Source of the DNA: Eubacteriales bacterium
GTDB lineage: Bacteria; Bacillota; Clostridia; Lachnospirales; Lachnospiraceae
Assembly: GCA_030527665.1 (NCBI GenBank)
Contig: JAUNAK010000001.1
Span: forward strand, 24,905 to 88,904
DNA length: 64,000 bases
Direction: 5' to 3'
The notes under the pieces were generated by a model. The model saw nothing but the letters and a program-made list of their open reading frames with translations, did no database searches and was not told the origin of the DNA. Positions within the stretch are counted from its first letter, which is position 1. The number at the start of each line of letters is the position of its first letter. A program made the translations under genes and the position numbers. Of the stretch, positions 57,117 to 64,000 are shown one piece after another.

Positions 57117-57151
57117 GTAAAACAGCTGCCGCACATCCTGTGCGGCAGCTG
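57117..57151 (-). terminator. gdhA terminator
   Basis: Perfect 13-bp stem cagctgccgcaca / tgtgcggcagctg with a 3-base loop, then TTTTAC on the minus strand, 20 bases after the gdhA stop. Confidence 0.88.
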
Positions 57152-57171
57152 CATATACGCATTTGTCGATA

Positions 57172-58512
<1,341 letters not shown>

Positions 58513-58606
58513 TTATCCTCCTTTGTTCAAACACCAGTCGATTGTGCGTATATATTTTATCACACTGCTTCTTTAGTGAACTGCTGTCTGTATTTATCTG
58601 TGACGC

Positions 58607-58636
58607 ATTATAGCAGATATAAGTAAAAGCGTGCAA
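58607..58636 (-). promoter_or_regulatory. gdhA promoter
   Basis: Minus-strand TTGCAC (58631-58636), 18-base spacer, TATAAT (58607-58612), about 100 bases before the ATG. Confidence 0.82.
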
Positions 58637-58762
58637 TAAAAATTCCAAATCATACAAAAATAATCGTTGTTTTTTTGCCAATCTACTTAAATAGCAGTAT
58701 TTTTTTTACTCTGTCTCTTTACATTCCAAATGCCTGATTGTTTTCGTCTTCTCCTTGACAGG

Positions 58763-58786
58763 GTTCAAGTCGAACTCTGCGAGACT
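58763..58786. repeat. Recurring short palindrome, copy at gdhA
   Basis: ttcaagtcgaactctgcgagactt; related copies at 5028-5048 (plus) and 13714-13735 (reverse orientation), with partial matches at 1988-2002 and 54533-54546. Confidence 0.5.
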
Positions 58787-58839
58787 TGGTGCGGGATTGG
58801 GATGGGTAGATGTGCAGAAACTCATACTAATTAAATGAT

Positions 58840-60516
58840 TCATCCGTTTCTCTGCTGGATCGCACGCAGAAATGCCGGTATCAGCTGTTTCTTTCTGGAT
58901 ATCACATGAGTAAGAACACAGCTGCCGTCTGTTACCTCTGCACCGAAGGCATCTCTGACAAGAGCATCCGCTTCATTTCCGAAACAAAGTACCTCTGTTG
59001 CTTCCTCTATGATATTGGTCAGCATAAAGAAGATCATACTTGTATCATGCTTGCCGACTTCCTGAGGAATATACTGCATCAGTTTCTCTTTGATACTATT
59101 CAGCTCATCCGAAGTCATCGAGCTGATCTGCCCAACACCGAAGTTCACTTTTTCGATATTAAAACGCTTATAATCCTGGAAGAATATCTCCTCTGCGGAT
59201 TTATCCCCCAGATTGCTGCCTGCACGGAACATTTCCGCTGCGTATTTTTCGATATCGGCAATTCCGGCAATTGCAGCGAGCTCCATTGCCACTTTCTGAT
59301 CAAATGCCGTACATGTCGGTGAACGGAAAAGCAGTGTATCCGAGATAATAGCCGAACAAAGCAGACCTGCAATTTTCGGAGGAATCTCCAGATCATTCTC
59401 ATGATAGATCCGATACATGATCGTTGCCGTACATCCTACCGGTTCATTGCGGAACATGATCGGGTTCATAGTCTCCAGTGAACCAAGGCGATGATGATCA
59501 ATGATCTCCAGAATATCCGCCTCTTCAATATTCAGCATTGCCTGTGATTTTTCATTATGATCCACAAGAATGACTTTTTTGCCCCCAAGACCGAGCAGGT
59601 TACGTCTGGAGATTGTTCCCACATATCTATCCTTGTTATCCAGAATCGGATAATCGCGGTGACGGCTGCTTTTCATGATCTGTTCAATATCTGTCACCTT
59701 ATCGGACATATGGAAGGTTATCAGTTTGTCCTTCGGCATCATCAGATGCCGGATCGGAATCGCCTGATTGATCAGACGGGCAATCGTATAGGTATCATGC
59801 GGACTGCTGATGATCACACAGCCCTGCTGTTCTGCCAGTCGAAGGATGGATGCACTTACTCTGGCTCCCAGGCCTACGACCATACAGCTTACATTGCCGT
59901 CCAGACAGCACAGCTGATCCTCAGCACGGTTTCCGACAACCACGAGGTCATTTTCCTTAATGTAGGTTCCCAGCATATCCGGATGAAAAGCACCTACGAC
60001 CACGCGTCCCTGATTCAAAACCCCGGATCCGTCTCCTACCAGGATGGTGCCGTCCAGAGTGTCAGCGATTGCATCAAAATGTGTTTCTGCCTGTGCAAGA
60101 ATGTCACTGTCATACACATCCATATAGGATTTTGCAATATCCGTTACGGTGATCAATCCCTCCAGCCGGTTTGCTTTTGTAGTTACCGGAAGTGTTACGA
60201 TTCCCTCTTCCTGCATGGTATTCCATGCACGTTTAACAGAAATATCACCGGCAACACCTTCTACCTTATGTATCTCGATCTCTTCGACCTGTGTACCGGC
60301 ATCCGGGAGATATCCCGGTGAATCCACACCAAAATAGTTCAGAACGAATTCGGTTTCTTCGTTGATCTGACCGGCACGCATAGGACAATGCTTCCATCCT
60401 TTTTTTATCTTATTCTTTATATCCGCATAAGCAATTGCAGAACAAATGGAATCCGTATCCGGATTTCTGTGACCAACAATATAAACGATTTGTTTTCTAT
60501 CTGCTTTTCCTGACAT
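58840..60516 (-). CDS. ppaC: Manganese-dependent inorganic pyrophosphatase with CBS and DRTGG domains
   Basis: 558 aa, family II (DHH) pyrophosphatase. Catalytic metal motifs: VGHRNPDTDSICSA near the N terminus, DHNEKSQ and IDHHRLGSL after the insert. Between about residues 65 and 300 lie CBS-like segments (EEGIVTLPVTTKANRL, RHRDYPILDNKDRYVGTI) and a DRTGG domain, the CBS-PPase arrangement controlled by adenine nucleotides. The DHHA2 domain ends the chain. GAGGTATGT precedes the ATG. Divergent from the S1-domain gene. Confidence 0.93.
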   Translation of the reverse strand: MSGKADRKQIVYIVGHRNPDTDSICSAIAYADIKNKIKKGWKHCPMRAGQINEETEFVLNYFGVDSPGYLPDAGTQVEEIEIHKVEGVAGDISVKRAWNTMQEEGIVTLPVTTKANRLEGLITVTDIAKSYMDVYDSDILAQAETHFDAIADTLDGTILVGDGSGVLNQGRVVVGAFHPDMLGTYIKENDLVVVGNRAEDQLCCLDGNVSCMVVGLGARVSASILRLAEQQGCVIISSPHDTYTIARLINQAIPIRHLMMPKDKLITFHMSDKVTDIEQIMKSSRHRDYPILDNKDRYVGTISRRNLLGLGGKKVILVDHNEKSQAMLNIEEADILEIIDHHRLGSLETMNPIMFRNEPVGCTATIMYRIYHENDLEIPPKIAGLLCSAIISDTLLFRSPTCTAFDQKVAMELAAIAGIADIEKYAAEMFRAGSNLGDKSAEEIFFQDYKRFNIEKVNFGVGQISSMTSDELNSIKEKLMQYIPQEVGKHDTSMIFFMLTNIIEEATEVLCFGNEADALVRDAFGAEVTDGSCVLTHVISRKKQLIPAFLRAIQQRNG

Positions 60517-60636
60517 ACATACCTCAACTTTCGATGCAGATGATTTATCAGATGTATGATAAATATACCATTGTTTGCATTCACGGTAAATGCCTTTGTG
60601 CCCGGAATACGAACCTTATAACAGGAAAACTTACCC

Positions 60637-60665
60637 TTCCGAATATACATATTCTATGCTATACT
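60637..60665 (+). promoter_or_regulatory. Promoter of the S1-domain gene
   Basis: TTCCGA (60637-60642), 17-base spacer, TATACT (60660-60665), 37 bases before the ATG. Confidence 0.6.
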
Positions 60666-60701
60666 GAAGGAATCTTATCAAAATCAAATGAGGTGGTACA
60701 A

Positions 60702-61406
60702 ATGGCAGAAGAAATGACAATGGAAGATTTTTCCAAAGCAGTAGACAATTCCTTCAAGACATTCATAGATGAAGGAGAAGCTAACTGGGAAAAACTGAAA
60801 GAATATCAGGCTGAGAAGAAAGTTCTGGAAGTCACCGTAGAAGGTGTCGTAAACAAAGGTGTTATTTCCAACGTTGAAGGCGTTCGCGGATTCATTCCGG
60901 CATCCCGCCTTGCACTCGGACATGTTGACGATCTGAATGCATTTCTTGGAAAAGTCATCGAGGTTCAGATTCGTGAGCTTGATGAGGAGAAAGGACGTCT
61001 GATTCTTTCCGCAGTTGAGATTCTGAAAGCAAAAGCTGCTGAGGAGAAGAAGATGAGAATCGCTGCAATTGAAGTTGGTTCTGTTCTTGACGGAAAAGTT
61101 GAGAGCCTGCAGCCGTACGGTGCATTCATCTCCCTTGGTGAGGGAATCTCCGGCCTTCTTCATGTATCTCAGATCTCCCGCAAGAGAATCAAAACTCCGG
61201 CAGATGTTCTGAGTGCAGATCAGGAAGTTAAAGTTAAAGTAATTGCTGTAAAAGACGGAAAAATCAGTCTTTCCATGAAAGCACTGGAAGAGGGTGCTGA
61301 GGAAACCGTTCAGGAAGAGAGAGCTCCGAGAGAGACCTTCAAACTGCCGAAAGCAGAAGATGTAACAACCAATCTTGGTTCCCTTCTGAAAGGCATTAAG
61401 CTGTAA
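60702..61406 (+). CDS. S1 RNA-binding domain protein (two S1 domains)
   Basis: 234 aa; the ATG at 60702 has GAGGTGG 6 bases upstream, so the long upstream frame is not used. Two S1 OB folds: about residues 35-105 (VEGVVNKGVISNVEGVRGFIPASRL) and about 125-195 (LDGKVESLQPYGAFISLGEGISGLLHVSQIS). Shorter than ribosomal protein S1; it belongs to the two-domain S1-like proteins common in Clostridia, with possible roles in mRNA binding or translation. Exact role unknown. Plus strand, convergent with the GIY-YIG gene. Confidence 0.9.
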   Translation: MAEEMTMEDFSKAVDNSFKTFIDEGEANWEKLKEYQAEKKVLEVTVEGVVNKGVISNVEGVRGFIPASRLALGHVDDLNAFLGKVIEVQIRELDEEKGRLILSAVEILKAKAAEEKKMRIAAIEVGSVLDGKVESLQPYGAFISLGEGISGLLHVSQISRKRIKTPADVLSADQEVKVKVIAVKDGKISLSMKALEEGAEETVQEERAPRETFKLPKAEDVTTNLGSLLKGIKL

Positions 61407-61489
61407 ATTGTACGATTTTCATCTCTGTGGGTTCTGAATCCCCAGCTGCAATGCGCCTCGGCGAGTTGCGGAGTCGAGATATACGTATG

Positions 61490-61533
61490 AAAAAAGAGAG
61501 GACAGACGTTCATTCGCCTGTCCTCTCTTTTTT
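61490..61533. terminator. Bidirectional terminator
   Basis: Perfect 16-bp stem aaaaaagagaggacag / ctgtcctctctttttt with a 12-base loop between convergent S1-domain and GIY-YIG genes. Confidence 0.93.
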
Positions 61534-61779
61534 CATATTCTTCTCAATAAGCAGTTCTTTTTCTTTTCTGGAAAGCTGTTTGATGCTGTATTCTCTGCGC
61601 ATTGCCTCCACTTTATTGTCATACACTTCATGATAAACCATTTCCACCGGTCTTCTGCATGCTGTGTATTTGGCACCTTTTCCCTCATTATGCGCTTTCA
61701 ATCTTTTTTCCAGATTATTTGTCCATCCGGTATATAAAGTATCATCCGCACATCGGAGAATATATGTATAACACTCCAT
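61510..61779 (-). CDS. GIY-YIG domain endonuclease-like protein (UPF0213 type)
   Basis: 89 aa single GIY-YIG domain: [29 protein letters not shown] carries both the YIL and YTG halves (here YTYIL and LYTGWT) and the conserved Arg; [14 protein letters not shown] is the C-terminal helix. Its ATG overlaps the carboxypeptidase stop codon (TAATG), so the two are translationally coupled. These small nucleases have unclear cellular roles. In Bacillus the related yazA sits near rsmI, but here it is 20 kb away. Confidence 0.9.
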   Translation of the reverse strand: MECYTYILRCADDTLYTGWTNNLEKRLKAHNEGKGAKYTACRRPVEMVYHEVYDNKVEAMRREYSIKQLSRKEKELLIEKNMKKERTGE

Positions 61780-62876
61780 TACGGAAGCTGACTGTAGACA
61801 GCTACCGCATCTGCGATCTGCGGAGTCGTACTCTCAGCAGATATGGCACCTGCTGTTACCAGGATGTACTCTGTCTGTCCTTTTGTAATTGCCAGACTGG
61901 CCAGACAGCGGCCTGCCTCATCGGTAAATCCTGTTTTACCGCCTTCAATAACCGTATCATTCTCCAAAGTAGAAGATGTTAAATATGTGAATGTTGTACT
62001 GCTCAGAACAATACCCTTCTGATGCTTATCTGTCGGATTTGTTGTGTACACATGTGTGGTATATACAGAGCGGAAAATATCATTCATCAACGCATAGCGG
62101 AGCAGTTTTGCAATATCCTCACAGGTAGAGTACTGTTCCTCATTCTGCAATCCGGTACAGTTTACAAAATGTGAATTTTCCATACCGATGTCGGCAGCTT
62201 TTGCATTCATCATATCGACAAAAGCGGATTCGGACCCGGCAACACGATTTGCAAGTGCATAGCAGGCATCCGCTCCGGAAGGAAGCAATGCACCATAAAG
62301 GATATCCTTGATCACGACGGTTTCACCGGCTGAGAAACCAGCTGTTGTTGCACCTTCCAGATATGCCATATCGAATTCCGAACCATCGAATGTATAGGTA
62401 TCATTCTCGGCATCGGTATTCTCAATTGCAACAATGGCAGTCAGCATTTTTGCCATAGAAGCCGGATAGATCCGGTCACTGCCTCCCTTTTCTGCTACAA
62501 GAGCTCCATCCTCCAACCGGGCCATATAGGCATTTGTACTGATGATACCGGAAAGATCAATAACAGGAATTTCTTTTTCTTCCACTTCTTCCTCAACAAC
62601 CTCTGTAACTTCCGGAAGCGGTTCAAATACCGTTTTCTCTCCTGCATACTCCATGGAAAAACTGGCAACAGCCTCTGCACTGATCTGATTGTTATCCGCC
62701 TGAATTCTGGTTCTCAGAAGAATAACAAGTACAAGTATCAACAGTACAGCAAGAACTGCAACGATCGAGGAAAGAATAATCAGGATCTTTGTCTTTATTC
62801 TTTTCTCTTTGGCACGTTTTTCTTTCTTTTGAGCTTTCAGCCGCTCCTGCTCTCTTCTTTTTTCTTCAGCAGTCAT
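61779..62876 (-). CDS. D-alanyl-D-alanine carboxypeptidase, S11 family, membrane-anchored
   Basis: 365 aa from the ATG at 62876 (AGGGGA 9 bases upstream; the TTG further up has no site). A basic cytoplasmic N terminus (Lys/Arg-rich, about 1-33) is followed by one membrane helix, a Glu/Val-rich linker and the penicillin-binding domain: SMAKML (nucleophile Ser), [12 protein letters not shown] in the SxN position (Gly-Ala instead of the usual Gly-Asn), and [11 protein letters not shown]. It trims pentapeptides outside the cell. The long charged cytoplasmic N terminus with no cleavable signal is unusual for DacA. Confidence 0.9.
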   Translation of the reverse strand: MTAEEKRREQERLKAQKKEKRAKEKRIKTKILIILSSIVAVLAVLLILVLVILLRTRIQADNNQISAEAVASFSMEYAGEKTVFEPLPEVTEVVEEEVEEKEIPVIDLSGIISTNAYMARLEDGALVAEKGGSDRIYPASMAKMLTAIVAIENTDAENDTYTFDGSEFDMAYLEGATTAGFSAGETVVIKDILYGALLPSGADACYALANRVAGSESAFVDMMNAKAADIGMENSHFVNCTGLQNEEQYSTCEDIAKLLRYALMNDIFRSVYTTHVYTTNPTDKHQKGIVLSSTTFTYLTSSTLENDTVIEGGKTGFTDEAGRCLASLAITKGQTEYILVTAGAISAESTTPQIADAVAVYSQLP

Positions 62877-62952
62877 ATGTATTCGTCCCCTATATGTATT
62901 CAATCCATTTACACGCTATGTAAGCCATTAGAAATGGCACTCATAGAAATAT

Positions 62953-62981
62953 AGTATATCCTGTCCCCCTGGGAAAGTAAA
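62953..62981 (-). promoter_or_regulatory. Promoter of the carboxypeptidase gene
   Basis: Minus-strand TTTACT (62976-62981), 17-base spacer, TATACT (62953-62958), about 75 bases before the start. Confidence 0.7.
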
Positions 62982-63072
62982 GTAACCATTCGCTTTGTGA
63001 CTTTGCTGCAGTGTTTTTTTGTCTTTCCGACTTTAACACGTTTTACTCTGCAAATAGGACAATTAATTTGTA

Positions 63073-63110
63073 TAAAAAAAAGTCCTTTTCTTTTCAGAAA
63101 AGAACCTTTT
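63073..63110 (-). terminator. Terminator of the rRNA-tRNA operon
   Basis: Minus-strand AAAAGGTTCTTTT / AAAAGAAAAGGAC-type stem followed by eight T residues, 7 bases after tRNA-Lys. Confidence 0.8.
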
Positions 63111-63116
63111 CAACAA

Positions 63117-63189
63117 TGAAGCATCGGGGACTCGAACCCCGGACAACTTGATTAAAAGTCAAGTGCTCTACCGCCTGAGCTAATGCTCC
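63117..63189 (-). tRNA. tRNA-Lys (TTT)
   Basis: 73 nt cloverleaf GGAGCATTAGCTCAG...; anticodon loop ACTTTTAAT reads TTT. Acceptor GGAGCAT pairs with ATGCTTC, discriminator A; CCA not encoded. Confidence 0.97.
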
Positions 63190-63198
63190 TTAAAAAAG

Positions 63199-63271
63199 TG
63201 CCTTGTTCCGGAATCGAACCAGAGACACGTAGATTTTCAGTCTACTGCTCTACCAACTGAGCTAACAAGGC
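63199..63271 (-). tRNA. tRNA-Phe (GAA)
   Basis: 73 nt; acceptor GCCTTGT/ACAAGGC, discriminator A; anticodon loop CTGAAAA reads GAA. T arm CTGGTTCGATTCCGG-like. Confidence 0.97.
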
Positions 63272-63277
63272 ACGGAA

Positions 63278-63351
63278 TTGCGGGAGAAGGATTTGAACCT
63301 TCGACCTTCGGGTTATGAGCCCGACGAGCTTCCTGGCTGCTCCACCCCGCG
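63278..63351 (-). tRNA. Initiator tRNA-fMet (CAT)
   Basis: 74 nt starting CGCGGGGTGGAGCAG; the C1-A72 mismatch and three G-C pairs GGG/CCC below the CAT anticodon loop mark the initiator form. Confidence 0.97.
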
Positions 63352-63378
63352 ATATTAAGTTATAAGCTTAAAAGCTTA

Positions 63379-63451
63379 AGCCGATGATCGGACTCGAACC
63401 GATAACCTGCTGATTACAAATCAGCTGCTCTGCCAATTGAGCCACATCGGC
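63379..63451 (-). tRNA. tRNA-Thr (TGT)
   Basis: 73 nt; acceptor GCCGATG/CATCGGC, anticodon loop TTTGTAA reads TGT, discriminator T. Confidence 0.96.
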
Positions 63452-63480
63452 GTTTACGGCCAAATATTTATTTGACTGCA

Positions 63481-63562
63481 TGGGCGGTGGTGGATTCGAA
63501 CCACCGAAGCAATGTGCAGCAGATTTACAGTCTGTCCCCTTTGGCCACTCGGGAAACCGCCC
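63481..63562 (-). tRNA. tRNA-Tyr (GTA)
   Basis: 82 nt with a long variable arm; acceptor GGGCGGT/ACCGCCC, discriminator A, anticodon GTA in ACTGTAAAT. Confidence 0.96.
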
Positions 63563-63569
63563 ATATAAA

Positions 63570-63642
63570 TGGGACCAATAGGGCTCGAACCTATGACCCT
63601 CTGCTTGTAAGGCAGATGCTCTCCCAGCTGAGCTATGATCCC
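63570..63642 (-). tRNA. tRNA-Val (TAC)
   Basis: 73 nt; acceptor GGGATCA/TGGTCCC (one G-T pair), discriminator A, anticodon TAC in CCTTACAAG. Confidence 0.96.
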
Positions 63643-63649
63643 ATATAAA

Positions 63650-63723
63650 CGACCCGGAACGGACTCGAACCGTCGACCTCCGCCGTGACAGGGCGGCGCT
63701 CTAACCAACTGAGCCACCGGGCC
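63650..63723 (-). tRNA. tRNA-Asp (GTC)
   Basis: 74 nt; acceptor GGCCCGG/CCGGGTC, discriminator G, anticodon GTC in CCTGTCACG. It is the first tRNA after the 23S gene. Confidence 0.96.
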
Positions 63724-63960
63724 GTACTTTGTATTATACGTACCTTCAAAACTGAATACACATTTCCATACCTTCATGAGGATGGCCAAATATTTGTTTT
63801 TAAAAGTTTGTTTTAGTCTTTGTACTAAAACCGGTCATCTCGCATCTTCGATGCTCGATGTCATTTGCTTCGCAAATGTTCAGCCGTCAACATTTCCAGC
63901 CCTCGGAATGCGAGCATTCCTCGTTCCTTCCATGTTTCCGTCTGACCGCTTTTAAGTTAT
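63724..63960 (-). other. 23S-tRNA spacer without 5S rRNA
   Basis: 237 bases with rRNA-spacer type text (minus strand tcagttttgaagg) and several small hairpins (gcatc-ttc-gatgc, catttgc-ttc-gcaaatg, ggaatgc..gcattcc). No 5S-like sequence; the block is likely processing stalk and anti-termination region. Confidence 0.7.
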
Positions 63961-64000
63961 TGGTCAAACCCTCGACCGATTAGTAATGGTCAGCTGCATG
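63961..64000 (-). rRNA. 23S rRNA, 3' end (partial)
   Basis: Minus strand ends in ACTAATCGGTCGAGGGTTTGACC, the conserved 3' terminus of clostridial 23S rRNA. The rest lies beyond base 64000. Confidence 0.93.

Noticed and set aside
63724-63960. 5S rRNA in the 23S-tRNA spacer
   Set aside because: No conserved 5S segments on the minus strand; only short hairpins.

Overview
The window looks like chromosomal DNA from a Gram-positive anaerobe of the class Clostridia, most likely family Lachnospiraceae; a Blautia-like genus is plausible but not proven. The reasons are mid-range GC, strong GGAGG ribosome binding sites, a holB-ricT-trmN6-rsmI cluster in Bacillus/Clostridia order, a Firmicutes-type Tad pilus locus with an FHA protein, a SAM-I riboswitch on metK, and a methyl-corrinoid activation operon. 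Almost every gene lies on the minus strand, in the same direction as the rRNA operon whose 23S 3' end enters at the right edge. Only a 91-aa protein, murG, a TraX-like gene and an S1-domain gene are on the plus strand. No phage, intact insertion sequence or CRISPR array was seen.

Left part (0-15.5 kb): a corrinoid methyl-transfer operon (methyl-THF methyltransferase, corrinoid protein, RACo-type reductive activator, partial hydantoinase-like gene), then hisA, asnS, a large exported protein of unknown role, an RluA-type pseudouridine synthase, an aconitase-family hydratase, murG and a HIT protein. A 90-bp nested palindrome sits before murG.

Tad region (15.7-25.9 kb): a compact operon for a Flp/Tad pilus: prepilin peptidase, TadZ, CpaF/TadA ATPase, TadB, TadC, Flp pilin, a DUF5702-like pseudopilin, two TadE-like pseudopilins, a second A24-type peptidase and an FHA protein. 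The ATPase reading frame is broken by a single-base frameshift, so the pilus may be off in this genome or the base call may be wrong. One pseudopilin carries two tandem cysteine modules.

Middle (26-43.7 kb): a TraX-like membrane protein, a glycogen branching enzyme with a histone-like tail, tatD, metG, hom, a structured intergenic stretch, prfB with its programmed +1 frameshift, secA, hpf, then rsmI, trmN6, ricT (with a long Arg/Glu-rich tail), holB and a guanylate-kinase-like gene.

Sugar transport and signalling (43.8-52.6 kb): a CUT2-type ABC importer with two permeases, an ATPase and a lipoprotein binding protein. A LacI-type regulator lies beside it, and four GAAACGTTTC-type operators are visible at the regulator and at the permease promoter. 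The binding protein has its own promoter without that operator. A histidine kinase/response regulator pair follows.

Right part (52.8-64 kb): metK with SAM-I riboswitch, murA, shikimate kinase, NADP-type glutamate dehydrogenase, a CBS/DRTGG inorganic pyrophosphatase, an S1-domain protein, a GIY-YIG protein and a D,D-carboxypeptidase. Seven tRNAs (Lys, Phe, fMet, Thr, Tyr, Val, Asp in coordinate order) follow, then the 3' end of a 23S rRNA, with no 5S gene between them.
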